Origin: JANQOH01 sp965243325
Lineage (GTDB): Bacteria > Pseudomonadota > Alphaproteobacteria > UBA7887
Length of the DNA stretch: 64,000 nucleotides
Reading direction: 5' to 3'
NCBI GenBank assembly: GCA_965243325.1
Contig: CBDEUQ010000003.1
Span: forward strand, 620,001 to 684,000
Part shown: positions 17,073 to 25,632 of the stretch, piece after piece
Layout: each line of letters opens with the position of its first letter
How positions within the stretch are numbered: position 1 is the stretch's first letter
Position numbers and translations under genes: made by a program
The notes under the pieces: generated by a model
Databases searched by the model: none
What the model saw: only the letters and a program-made list of their open reading frames with translations
What the model was told of the DNA's origin: nothing

Positions 17073-17351
17073 GTGATCAGGACGTTCCGGCATCGCGGCT
17101 TGCGGGAACTCTACGAGCGCGGCAGTTCGTCGAGGGTCGATCGGGGGCATATCGCCAAGCTCCTGCGCATCCTCACCGCCCTCGACCGCAGCACCGGCCC
17201 GGGCGGCATGGATATCCCCGGCTTCCGGCTGCACCCGCTCAAGGGCCGTCTGCGGGGACGGCATGCGGTATCGGTTTCCGGCAACTGGCGGGTAACGTTC
17301 CGCTTCGAGGACGGAGACGCCGTGGATGTCGATTACCTGGACTACCACTAG
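17073..17351 (+). CDS. higB: HigB-type toxin (RelE/ParE superfamily)
   Basis: A 92-residue basic protein of the plasmid-maintenance killer family: IRTFRHRGLRELYERG at the start, PGFRLHPLKG in the middle and the strand pair VSGNWRVTFRFEDGDAVDVDYLDYH at the end, all diagnostic of HigB. HigB cleaves mRNA on the ribosome. Starts at GTG 17073 and is followed 12 bases later by higA, the toxin-first order normal for hig loci. Its last 52 bases begin the 301-bp block repeated at 18831-19131. Confidence 0.9.
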   Translation: MIRTFRHRGLRELYERGSSSRVDRGHIAKLLRILTALDRSTGPGGMDIPGFRLHPLKGRLRGRHAVSVSGNWRVTFRFEDGDAVDVDYLDYH

Positions 17352-17600
17352 AGGAACCCGACCATGGCCATGAACGATCCCGTCCACCCCGGCGCCATCG
17401 TCCGCGAGGACTGCCTGAAGCCTCTGGGCCTGTCCGTTACCGAAGGCGCGAGGCGCCTCGGCGTCGGGCGACAGACGCTTTCCAATCTGGTCAACGAGAA
17501 GGCGTCCATCTCGATCGAGATGGCATACCGTCTCTCGAAGGCATTCGGATCGACGCCGGAGACCTGGCTCGGCATGCAGCTCGCCGTCGACCTCGCCCGG
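17300..17600 (+). repeat. 301-bp direct repeat, copy 1 (3' higB and most of higA)
   Basis: This block matches 18831-19131 without gaps at a constant offset of 1531 bases, with about 16 mismatches by my count. It spans the last codons of higB and the first 79 codons of higA. Copy 1 is the functional one. Both copies are in the same orientation and flank the gdpD-type phosphodiesterase gene. Confidence 0.85.
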
Positions 17601-17651
17601 TCGCGCCATCTCGAGAGCGCGATCAAGGTCGAGCGCATCGCCGCCGCGTAG
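17364..17651 (+). CDS. higA: HigA-type antitoxin
   Basis: A 95-residue XRE-family DNA-binding antitoxin. HPGAIVREDCLKPLGLSVTEGARRLGVG is the classical VapI/HigA N-terminus, followed by the recognition helix RQTLSNLVNEKASIS and AYRLSKAFGSTPETWLGMQ. It should neutralise HigB and repress the operon. An ATG two codons downstream (17370) is an alternative start. The 258 bases between its stop and the next gene contain no recognisable gene. Confidence 0.92.
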   Translation: MAMNDPVHPGAIVREDCLKPLGLSVTEGARRLGVGRQTLSNLVNEKASISIEMAYRLSKAFGSTPETWLGMQLAVDLARSRHLESAIKVERIAAA

Positions 17652-17909
17652 GCATGCGCCCAGGGCCGCATGGGGACCGCACCCGGCGTCGGACGGAGCT
17701 GCCGCACGCGATCCGTTCGGGACCACGCTCACTTCTCCGGCACATGGTTCGCAAAATTCTTGACGAGATGGGGGAGGCGGACGACGGAATGCAGGGCGAT
17801 GTCCGTCTTCAAAGGTCGTACAGACAGGCGGCCGAGTAGGCGCGAGTCAGGCCACTGCCGCGCGCAATACCCATCTTGATGAAAGAAGAAGCGATGAGGG
17901 GGGACGGGT

Positions 17910-18704
17910 ATGCTCCGACCGATGCGAGACTGCGCCTCCTCCCCGCCCCGGACTTTCCTTGGCCTCGAAGGACCTCTCCCCATCGCCCACCGGGGCGGTG
18001 CGGCCGAATGCCCGGAAAACACCATGGCGGCCTTCGAGCACGCCGTGGACCTCGGTTACCGATGCATCGAGACCGATGTCCGGGCAACCCGCGACGGGGT
18101 TGCGCTCGTCTTCCACGACGAGCGCCTGGACCGGGCCACGGACGAGACCGGGCCCATCGCCCGGTACACCTGGACCGAGCTCGCGTCCGTTCGGGTCGGC
18201 GGCACCGAGCCCATCCCGCGACTTGAGGATCTGCTCGCCGCCTGGCCGGACCTGCGGCTCATCATTGATCCGAAGTGCGATGATGCGGTGCCGCCGCTTA
18301 TCGAGGCGCTGCGTCGGACCCGTGCCCGAGGGCGAGTGTGCATCGGATCGTTCTCGGCCCGCCGTGTGCGGCGGGTGCGCGCCGACACTCCCGGCTGCAC
18401 GTCCTGCACACGCGCCGAGGTCCTGCGCCTGCGCGCCGCGTCGTACGGGATACCAGTGGGCAACATCGTCGCCGACTGCGCGCAGGTGCCCCTGCGCTAC
18501 AGCCTCACCGGGTCGCTCTCCGTCCCGGTCGTCGACCCGGCCTTCGTGCGGACGGCCCACGACCGCGGCATTCCGGTTCAGATCTGGACCGTAAACGACG
18601 AGCTGGAGATGGAACGACTCCTCGACCTCGGGATCGACGGCATCATGAGCGACCGCCCGAGCATGCTGAAGGAGGTGTTCGAACGGCGCGGTCTCTGGCA
18701 CTGA
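17910..18704 (+). CDS. glycerophosphodiester phosphodiesterase
   Basis: A 264-residue GDPD-family TIM-barrel enzyme that hydrolyses glycerophosphodiesters to glycerol-3-phosphate and an alcohol. Catalytic and metal residues appear in IAHRGGAAECPENT (about 24-37), the ETDVRATRDGVALVFHDERLDR segment holds the Glu-Asp pair and second histidine, and IDPK and IQIWTVND-like strands follow. No signal peptide is evident, so it is probably cytoplasmic. GAGGGGGGACGGGT precedes the ATG. It lies between the two copies of the 301-bp higBA repeat, an unexpected place for a phospholipid-turnover gene. Confidence 0.9.
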   Translation: MLRPMRDCASSPPRTFLGLEGPLPIAHRGGAAECPENTMAAFEHAVDLGYRCIETDVRATRDGVALVFHDERLDRATDETGPIARYTWTELASVRVGGTEPIPRLEDLLAAWPDLRLIIDPKCDDAVPPLIEALRRTRARGRVCIGSFSARRVRRVRADTPGCTSCTRAEVLRLRAASYGIPVGNIVADCAQVPLRYSLTGSLSVPVVDPAFVRTAHDRGIPVQIWTVNDELEMERLLDLGIDGIMSDRPSMLKEVFERRGLWH

Positions 18705-18830
18705 TCACCGTCGCCACTGAGGGAATGGGGTCTCAGTCAGGCGATGTGCCGAGACGGATCTGAACGAGGGCTGCTGGAGTCGGGCCGTCCCGGATCGGAG
18801 AGAGTCGGGACGGAAGCAGGAAGTCAGGAT

Positions 18831-19131
18831 CCGCTTCGAGGACGGAGACGCCGTGGATGTCGATTACCTGGACTACCACTGGAGGAACCCGGCCATGGCC
18901 ATGAACCATCCCGTCCATCCCGGCGCCATCGTCCGCTAGGACTGCCTGAAGCCTCTCGGCCTGTCCATCACCGAAGGTGCCAGGCGCCTCGGCGTCGGGC
19001 GATAGACGCTTTCCAAGCTGGCCGACGAGAAGGCGTCCGTCTCGATCGAGATGGCATACCGTCTCTCGAAGGCATTCGGATCGACGGCGGAGACCTGGCT
19101 CGGCATGCAGCTCGCCGTCGACCTCGCCCGG
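18831..19131 (+). repeat. 301-bp direct repeat, copy 2 (degenerate)
   Basis: Second copy of the block at 17300-17600. The higB stop codon TAG has become TGG, and the higA part carries two in-frame TAG codons. The repeat ends abruptly at 19131, where sequence of another, oppositely oriented hig locus begins; the joint shares the short string CCCGG with that locus. Confidence 0.85.
18895..19131 (+). pseudogene. degenerate duplicate of higA
   Basis: The frame starting at ATG 18895 follows higA closely but contains TAG at 18937-18939 (replacing GAG) and TAG at 19003-19005 (replacing CAG), and loses the last ~15 codons at the repeat boundary. It cannot encode an intact antitoxin. The most recent functional relative is the higA copy at 17364. 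Confidence 0.85.
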
Positions 19132-19155
19132 GTGAACGGGCTCCAGTCGGGTCAT
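19123..19155 (-). pseudogene. truncated start of a second higA gene
   Basis: On the minus strand an ATG at 19155, preceded by GAGGAGG at good spacing, begins MTRLEPVHPGE, the standard opening of HigA antitoxins. After eleven codons it runs into the antisense of the 301-bp repeat and loses all similarity. It lies just downstream of the minus-strand higB gene, as expected for a second higBA operon whose antitoxin was cut off by a rearrangement at 19131/19132. Confidence 0.65.
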
Positions 19156-19180
19156 GTCGATACCTCCTCGGTCGGCTTCC

Positions 19181-19456
19181 ATGACAATCCACGATCTCCG
19201 CATCGAGGGCGTCTCCCTCGACGAAACGGAAGCAGAGACGCCATCGGTCGTTGATGCGGATGCTGTACGCGCCTCTGCGGTCGCCCCGCAGCGCTTCGAG
19301 CCGGTTGCCGGGCGACACGCGAAGGAAGTCGAGTGTCGCGGCCGCGCCCGGTTGCGCGAGCTTGCGCCGAGCTACCCGTTCGAAGCCGATGAAGCGCCGT
19401 ACCCGAAAACCGCGAGCGAGCCGCCCGGTGTCCCCGCAGCGGAAGCTCCGGATCAT
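19181..19456 (-). pseudogene. second higB toxin gene without its stop codon
   Basis: Codons 1-92 from ATG 19456 encode a HigB-type toxin: MIRSFRCGDTGRLARGF, PGNRLEALRGDRRGAYSIRI and NDRWRLCFRFVEGDALDAEIVDCH. Where family members stop after the final histidine, this gene has GGA (19178-19180), one base from TGA, and the frame continues to 18968 through antisense sequence, giving a 162-residue chimera. Whether the toxin part is active is unknown; its own antitoxin gene is truncated, although the intact higA nearby could in principle compensate. Confidence 0.65.
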
Positions 19457-20275
19457 TGAACAAGGGGCGGACTGTGCCAGGCTTTCGCTCGTCGCCTGCT
19501 GGAGGGGAGTCGACGACTATTCGGCAATCCCGATTCAAATCCCGGAGGCCGAGGCACCGCCGTTTGCCCTTGCTCGTCGCCCCCGGCGCTCGACCGGGCC
19601 TGTGCCGAGGTAATGTTTCGGGCTCCAGACACGAAGCCGGGGGCAGCGGAGCGAGGCCGGGCGCTCGCGGCACCGGCCGGGGCGGACCATGGTCCGCTGC
19701 CGGGCGCCGCGGCGGTCTGTCATCGTCGTCGCCGCGGAACGGCCCGTCGCGGTCGCTAAGCGCCACTGCGGCCGATATGAGACCGTCCCACATCGTCGCA
19801 GGTAGTCGCACATCGTCGCGGGTAGTCGCACATGGGAAATTTATCTGCGACGTCGCAGTTCGTCGCAATACGCCTCCCGACCGTCGTGCTCGGGCTCGGC
19901 CCGTTGCCGCCCGGCCCGGTCTCGGTGAACAGGAAGTGCCGCCCCGGCCTCGAGCCTTCGGATCGAGGGCGGAGCCGGCCCCGCTCCGGAACGCCCGTGC
20001 GCTCGCGGGGCCGGGCGCCGCCGGCGATCGCGCACAGCGCGGCTTCCGATCCGAGCTTCGATATGGCGGGGCGGTCGAAACCCTGTCGAATCCGAGCCAT
20101 GCGTCCCGTCCGCCGGGTGCGGCGCTCCGCCCGGCGCCGCCGGACAGCGAGGCCGTCGGCGATGGTGCCGCCGATGCGCCCCACGTGTCTCGCCCACCAG
20201 GTTTCAAGGCCCCCAACCTTGAAGGCGTTGTCGTCCTGGGCGATACAATGCCGGCTTGAGTGGCGGGGCTGGCGC
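19457..20275. other. 819-bp gene-free stretch before hsdM
   Basis: No open frame here shows family similarity or coding character; all long frames are arginine/proline-rich. It contains a short tandem repeat at 19789-19828, GC-rich imperfect palindromes around 19580-19720 and 19930-20130, and a T-loop-like TTCAAAT near 19534 that does not fold into a tRNA. The part nearest 20276 probably holds the promoter of the restriction-modification operon. It reads like eroded sequence at the seam between the toxin-antitoxin remnants and hsdMSR. Confidence 0.5.
19789..19828. repeat. two tandem 20-bp units before hsdM
   Basis: Two adjacent 20-base units, CACATCGTCGCAGGTAGTCG and CACATCGTCGCGGGTAGTCG, differ at one base, and a third unit begins (CACAT) before diverging at 19834. 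They lie about 450 bases upstream of hsdM. They could be a protein-binding array or a replication-slippage product. Confidence 0.6.
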
Positions 20276-21727
20276 ATGTACGAGAACGCCTTCAACAATA
20301 TCGAGCGCGAGCTGCGCAACGAAGCCGGCATTGCCAACGAGCTCGACTATGTGGAGCAGATATCGTGGGTGCTGTTTCTCAAATACCTGAACGATCTGGA
20401 AACCGAGCGCCGGGACAGGGCGGAGTTGAGCGGGGAACGCCATTCGCCCCTCATCGACCCCGATTTCGGCTGGGAGGAATGGGCAGCGCCCAAGACGCCT
20501 GACGGCGAACTGGATCATAACAAGGCGCGGGTCGGCGACGACCTGATCGCTTTCATCGACAAGGACCTCTTTCCCTACCTCGCGGCTTTTCGGGCAACCG
20601 CCGAAGGCCCGCGCACCATCGAATACAAGATCGGCGAAATCTTCACCGAGCTGCGCAACAAGTTCCGCTCGGGCTACATACTGCGCGACGTGCTGGAGAT
20701 CGTCGACGGGCTGTCCTTCAACACACAAGCCCAGCGCCACGAACTCTCGGAACTGTACGAGACCCGCATCCGCCGCATGGGGAACGCCGGCCGCAACGGC
20801 GGCGAATACTACACGCCGCGCCCGCTGATCCGCGCCATGGTCAAGATCATCGACCCCAAGATCGGCGAGACCGTCTACGACGGCGCCGTGGGCTCCGCGG
20901 GCTTCCTGTGCGAGGCCTGGGAGCACATGCGCGGGCCTGCCCTCACCGCCTCCGAATACGAGACGCTGCAGCGCGACACCTTCTTCGGGCAAGAGAAGAA
21001 GTCGCTCGCCTACATCATCGGCATCATGAACATGGTGCTGCACGGGATCGAGGCGCCCAACATCCTCCACACAAACACGCTCAACGAGAACGTGATGGAC
21101 TTCCAGGAGCGGGACCGGCACGACATCGTTCTCGCCAATCCCCCCTTCGGCGGCGGCGAGCGGCGCGAGGTCCAGCACAACTTCCCGATCCGCTCGGGCG
21201 AGACTGCCTATCTCTTCCTCCAGCACTTCATCCGCAAGCTGCGTGCCGGCGGCCGGGCGGCGGTGGTGATCAAGAACACTCTCCTCAGCAACACCGACAA
21301 CGCCTCCGTGGCGCTACGCGGCGAGCTGCTCGATAGCTGCACGCTCCACACGATTCTCGATTGCCCGTCCGGCACCTTCCAGGGTGCGGGGGTCAAGACA
21401 GTGGTGCTGTTCTTCGAGAAGGGCGCACCCACACGGGACATCTGGTACTACCAGCTCGATCCCGGCCGCTCCCTCGGCAAGACCAACCCTCTCAACGATG
21501 ATGACCTGGCGGAGTTCGTGGACCTGCAGCGGACATTTGCCGAGGGGCCGCAAAGCTGGCGCGTCGCCCGCGCCGACCTAGACGAGGACACGCTGGACCT
21601 CTCTGTGAAGAATCCCAACGCGCCCGAGGAGGTGCCCTTGCGCAACCCCAAAGCCATAATCGACGACATGCTCGCCCGCGAGGCCGAGACGGCCGCGATT
21701 CTCGAGAATATTCGGGGGCTGCTGTGA
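20276..21727 (+). CDS. hsdM: type I restriction-modification system, methyltransferase subunit HsdM
   Basis: N6-adenine methyltransferase subunit, 483 residues. After the helical N-terminal domain it has GGEYYTP (175-181), the S-adenosylmethionine motif DGAVGSAGFL (202-211; the cysteine of the common DPACGTGGF form is valine here), and the catalytic NPPFGGGE (288-295). With two HsdM and one HsdS it forms the modification enzyme. The ATG at 20276 starts at YENAFNNIERELR, the normal N-terminus. Its TGA overlaps the GTG of hsdS. Confidence 0.95.
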   Translation: MYENAFNNIERELRNEAGIANELDYVEQISWVLFLKYLNDLETERRDRAELSGERHSPLIDPDFGWEEWAAPKTPDGELDHNKARVGDDLIAFIDKDLFPYLAAFRATAEGPRTIEYKIGEIFTELRNKFRSGYILRDVLEIVDGLSFNTQAQRHELSELYETRIRRMGNAGRNGGEYYTPRPLIRAMVKIIDPKIGETVYDGAVGSAGFLCEAWEHMRGPALTASEYETLQRDTFFGQEKKSLAYIIGIMNMVLHGIEAPNILHTNTLNENVMDFQERDRHDIVLANPPFGGGERREVQHNFPIRSGETAYLFLQHFIRKLRAGGRAAVVIKNTLLSNTDNASVALRGELLDSCTLHTILDCPSGTFQGAGVKTVVLFFEKGAPTRDIWYYQLDPGRSLGKTNPLNDDDLAEFVDLQRTFAEGPQSWRVARADLDEDTLDLSVKNPNAPEEVPLRNPKAIIDDMLAREAETAAILENIRGLL

Positions 21728-23034
21728 CGGATAGGTTCGCAATTCTGCCCCTCGGTGAAGTTGTCGAAATTGTTGGGGGAGGCACTCCTTCGAAGCGTAA
21801 TCCAAAGTTCTACGGTGGAGGCATTCCTTGGGCGACCGTTCGAGATATGAACGTGGATAAACTGGTCAAAACAGAACGCTCAATCACCGAAGCTGGGCTC
21901 ACCGCATCTTCGTCAAAGGTTATACCCGCGGGCAATATCGTAATAGCCACTCGTGTTGGCTTGGGGAAAGTCTGCCGTCTAATGCAGGATACTGCTATTA
22001 ATCAAGATCTTCGCGGGCTTCTTCCTAAAGGGAATCGCCCGCTTGACCGAAAATACCTATTCTATTGGTACAAGAGTATCTCAGACAGAGTAGTCGCCGC
22101 CGGCACTGGAGCCACTGTCCAAGGAGTCAAACTACCGTTCGTAAAATCTCTCCCCATCCCTCTTCCGGCTTTGGAGGAGCAACGGCGGATCGTCGGGTTT
22201 CTGGACGAGGCCTTCGAGGGTCTCGACCGTGCCCGCGCCAACACGGAGTCTAATCTCCGAGATGCGGAAGAGCTATTCAAGTACATTGAGAACGCTCTGA
22301 TCCTGGGGTGGTTCGATTCTTCCAGTGAGACCATTTCAGAAATCTTGTCACATGAATCCGGGAAGAAGGCTTGCAGCGAAAGTTCGCTAGGTCCTAAGTT
22401 TGCCGGAAACAGAGTTGTACCTCGGTTGCCCAAGGGTTGGGCGTGGTCGTTTCCAGAGCAGCTATGTTCACACATAGTAGACTGCCTGCACTCAACCCCG
22501 AAGTGGAGCGATGATGGGGAAATTTGTTTGCGAACGACTAATTTCCGTCCGGGAAAACTGGACCTCTCAGAAATTCGATACGTTTCACATGAGACATACA
22601 GTCAACGCATTAAGAGATTGGAGCCTAAACGTGGCGACGTTCTGTACAGTCGGGAAGGTGGGATCCTTGGTATATCTTGCGTTTTCCCTCGTGGCCTTAA
22701 AGCCTGTTTGGGTCAACGTATGATGCAGTTTCGACTGCAACAGAAGATCATGCTACCAGAGTATTTTTGTTCCGTTCTTAATTCTCCCCTAATATTGCGG
22801 GAGGTCCGCTACTTCACTGGCGGGGCTGCTGCTCCGCATTTGAATATTTCTGACATACGTCGATTTCCGATTCCGGTTCCGCCAATAAAGCAGCAGAGAA
22901 AAATCAATGGGCTGATATCCCAACAGAGAAGCTACTTCAATCAAGCAGTCGACACTTACTCATTCAGGATCCGTAAACTCGAAAGTCTCCGCCAGTCCCT
23001 CCTCCAGCGCGCCTTCGCCGGCGAGTTGGCGTGA
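21724..23034 (+). CDS. hsdS: type I restriction-modification system, specificity subunit HsdS
   Basis: DNA-recognition subunit of 436 residues with two target-recognition domains. Each starts with a short LPLGEVVEIVGGGTPS- or KGWAWSFPEQL-type strand and ends in a conserved helix: IPLPALEEQRRIVGFLDEAFEGLDRA (split near 150-175) and IPVPPIKQQRKINGLI. The gene is much richer in A and T and in non-preferred codons than hsdM and hsdR, most clearly from 21740 to 22980, consistent with exchange of recognition domains. It starts in a GTGA overlap with hsdM. Confidence 0.93.
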   Translation: MTDRFAILPLGEVVEIVGGGTPSKRNPKFYGGGIPWATVRDMNVDKLVKTERSITEAGLTASSSKVIPAGNIVIATRVGLGKVCRLMQDTAINQDLRGLLPKGNRPLDRKYLFYWYKSISDRVVAAGTGATVQGVKLPFVKSLPIPLPALEEQRRIVGFLDEAFEGLDRARANTESNLRDAEELFKYIENALILGWFDSSSETISEILSHESGKKACSESSLGPKFAGNRVVPRLPKGWAWSFPEQLCSHIVDCLHSTPKWSDDGEICLRTTNFRPGKLDLSEIRYVSHETYSQRIKRLEPKRGDVLYSREGGILGISCVFPRGLKACLGQRMMQFRLQQKIMLPEYFCSVLNSPLILREVRYFTGGAAAPHLNISDIRRFPIPVPPIKQQRKINGLISQQRSYFNQAVDTYSFRIRKLESLRQSLLQRAFAGELA

Positions 23035-23048
23035 CGTAGCGTCGCCGC

Positions 23049-25373
23049 ATGAGCGTTCATGACGAGACCGAGGCCGAGACCCGCGCGGACCGCATCGATC
23101 CGCTATTGCGGGGGGCCGGCTGGGGCGTCGTCGAGGGCTCCCGCATCCGCCGCGAGATGATCTGCCCCGGCCGCATCCAGGCCGGCGGCACGCGCGGCAA
23201 GGGTCTCTCCTGCGACTACGTGCTGTTCCATAAGGGCCAGAAGCTCGCGGTGCTGGAGGCCAAGCGGGCGGGACTCAGCCATCGCGAGGGCGTCGGGCAG
23301 GCCAAGGACTACGCCGGTCGCTTGGGCACCCGCTTCGCCTACGCCTCGAACGGGCTCGGCTGGTACGGCATCGACATGGCGACCGGCGCCGAGGGAAAAA
23401 TCGAACTGCCGTTCCCGACGCCGCAAGAGCTTTGGGACCGCACCTTCGCCGAGCCGAAACCCTGGCGCGATGCATTCGGCGCCGTGGAGTTCGAAACCGC
23501 CGGCGGGAAGTGGGAGGCCCGCTACTATCAGCACAGCGCGATCAACGCGGCCCTGGAGGCAATTGCGCAGGGCGAGCGGCGCATCCTTCTCACCCTCGCC
23601 ACGGGCACCGGCAAGACCTCCATCGCCTTTCAGATCGCCTGGAAGCTGTTCCACGCCAAGTGGAGTCTGGCGGGCGAGCCGGCGCGCCGGCCGCGCATCC
23701 TGTTCCTGGCCGACCGCAATATCCTCGCTGACCAAGCCTTCAACGCCTTTTCGGCCTTTGAGGCAAGCGCCGTCGCCCGAATCGATCCCGACTCCCTGCG
23801 CAAACGGGGCGGCCGGCCGCCGAAAAACGCCAGCGTCTTATTCACCATCTTCCAGACATTCATGACCGGCGAGGGCAAGCCGGTGTTCACGGGCTATCCG
23901 CCCGACTTCTTCGACTTCATCGTGATCGACGAATGCCACCGGGGCGGTGCCCATGACGAAAGCACATGGCGGCAGATTCTGGAGCACTTCGAGCCCGCGG
24001 TGCAGCTCGGCCTCACGGCAACGCCCAAGCGCAAGCACAACGCCGACACCTATGCCTACTTCGGCGAGCCGGTCTACACCTATGCGCTCAGGGACGGGAT
24101 CGAGGACGGCTACCTGACTCCCTTCAAGGTGCGCCAGATGGCCAGCACCATCGACGAATATGTCTACGTCCCGGAAGACGATGTCATCCGGGGCGAGGTC
24201 GAGGCGGGCCAGCGGTTCACCGAGGAGGACTTCAATAGCAGGATCGTCATAGAGCAACGCGAGCTGAGCCGTGTGAAGGAGTTCATGGGCCAGATCGTTC
24301 AAACCCAGAAGACGCTCGTCTTCTGCGCCACCCAGGTCCACGCCGCGCTGGTGCGGGACCTGATCAACCAGGTCAAGGACGGCACCGACCCCAACTACTG
24401 CCACCGGGTGACGGCGAACGACGGGGACGTGGGCGAGCAGCACCTCCGCAACTTCCAGGACAACGAGAAGACGGTTCCCACGGTCCTCACCACGTCCCAG
24501 AAACTCTCCACCGGGGTGGACGCGCTCAACATCCGGCACATCGTCCTGATGCGCCCGATCCGCTCGATGATCGAGTTCAAGCAGATCATCGGGCGGGGAA
24601 CGCGGACCTTCGAGGGGAAGGACTTCTTCACGATCTGGGACTTCGTGAAGGCGCACGAGAACTTCAACGATCCGGAGTGGGACGGCGAACCCGAGGAGCC
24701 GGTCCCTCCCGGGCCAAGGCCCGATCCCGATCCGACGCCATACCCACTGCCGAACGAAGGCGGAGGCAGTGGAGGATTCGGATACGACCCGCCTGAAACG
24801 ATAGAAGTCAGATTGGCAGACGGCAAAGCCCGGACCATCCGATACATCGCCGCCACGACCTACTGGAGCGCGGACGGCAAGCCGATCTCGGCTGCCGAAT
24901 TCCTTAAGCGCCTGTTCGGCGATTTGGCGGACATGATTGCCGACGAGGACGAGCTTCGCACGACTTGGTCCGACCCCGACAACCGCGCGAAGTTCCTGGG
25001 GCGGCTCGACGACCGCGGCTACGACCGGGGGCGGCTGGACGATATCCGCCGGCTGGTCGACGCGCCGGACAGCGACCTGTTCGACGTGCTGGCCTATGTG
25101 CTCTACGCCAACCCGCCGAAGACCCGCCACGAGCGCGCCGACGGCGTGCGGCACGGCGGCGGGGCGCAGGCCGACGGCGAATTGCGTGAACTGCTTCTCG
25201 GAATCCTTCAGGCCTACGAGACCCACGGAGAGGACGAGTTGGCGAGCGGGAAGCTCGCATCCTTCCTGATCGGGCGTTATGGCAGCGTGAGCGAGGGCAA
25301 GGCGCGGATCGGGGAACTCTCGACGATCCAGGATGGTTTCAGGCGAATGCAGGCGGGCCTCTACGAGAACTGA
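23049..25373 (+). CDS. hsdR: type I restriction-modification system, restriction subunit HsdR
   Basis: Motor and nuclease subunit of 774 residues. The N-terminal PD-(D/E)xK nuclease is visible as CDYVLF (Asp56) and LEAK (Glu70, Lys72). The SF2 translocase has Walker A ATGTGKT (184-190), DECHRG (294-299) and the QIIGRGTRTFEGKDFF motif VI. A proline/glycine linker (PGPRPDPDPTPYPLPNEGG) precedes the C-terminal EcoEI-type domain. It begins 14 bases after hsdS, completing an apparently intact hsdMSR operon. The 259 bases after its stop contain no gene. Confidence 0.95.
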   Translation: MSVHDETEAETRADRIDPLLRGAGWGVVEGSRIRREMICPGRIQAGGTRGKGLSCDYVLFHKGQKLAVLEAKRAGLSHREGVGQAKDYAGRLGTRFAYASNGLGWYGIDMATGAEGKIELPFPTPQELWDRTFAEPKPWRDAFGAVEFETAGGKWEARYYQHSAINAALEAIAQGERRILLTLATGTGKTSIAFQIAWKLFHAKWSLAGEPARRPRILFLADRNILADQAFNAFSAFEASAVARIDPDSLRKRGGRPPKNASVLFTIFQTFMTGEGKPVFTGYPPDFFDFIVIDECHRGGAHDESTWRQILEHFEPAVQLGLTATPKRKHNADTYAYFGEPVYTYALRDGIEDGYLTPFKVRQMASTIDEYVYVPEDDVIRGEVEAGQRFTEEDFNSRIVIEQRELSRVKEFMGQIVQTQKTLVFCATQVHAALVRDLINQVKDGTDPNYCHRVTANDGDVGEQHLRNFQDNEKTVPTVLTTSQKLSTGVDALNIRHIVLMRPIRSMIEFKQIIGRGTRTFEGKDFFTIWDFVKAHENFNDPEWDGEPEEPVPPGPRPDPDPTPYPLPNEGGGSGGFGYDPPETIEVRLADGKARTIRYIAATTYWSADGKPISAAEFLKRLFGDLADMIADEDELRTTWSDPDNRAKFLGRLDDRGYDRGRLDDIRRLVDAPDSDLFDVLAYVLYANPPKTRHERADGVRHGGGAQADGELRELLLGILQAYETHGEDELASGKLASFLIGRYGSVSEGKARIGELSTIQDGFRRMQAGLYEN

Positions 25374-25632
25374 GACGGCCCGCTCGGATCGGTCGCCTCC
25401 ATTTCCGAGGCGCCCTCGCCCGCAAGTCGAGCCGGGATATGTAGACGGCGGCGAGAAGAGGTATCTGCGCTGGAGTCGTCCGGTGGGGATGAACGGTTGC
25501 GTCCAGCGACTTTGAATGCTGATTGACGGTCCGCGCGCCGGTCGGGCGCATCATCGCGGTTTCGCCCCGAACGCGGCGAACGACCGTCGCACACGTTGAC
25601 GCCTCAACGCCTCCGCGCCGTTCCCCTCGCCC

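Noticed and set aside
17041..17350. Extended higB frame beginning at 17045 in another phase
   Set aside because: It encodes arginine/proline-rich sequence, while the 17073 frame contains the full HigB motif series.
19500..19570. tRNA fragment suggested by a TTCAAAT T-loop-like string
   Set aside because: The flanking bases do not form a T stem, and no acceptor or anticodon arm can be drawn.
19789..19828. CRISPR array
   Set aside because: Only two directly adjacent units, without spacers and without cas genes nearby.
16646..25632. Prophage or integrative element carrying the toxin-antitoxin and restriction genes
   Set aside because: No integrase, structural phage gene, conjugation gene or attachment repeats are visible; the region looks like accumulated defence genes.
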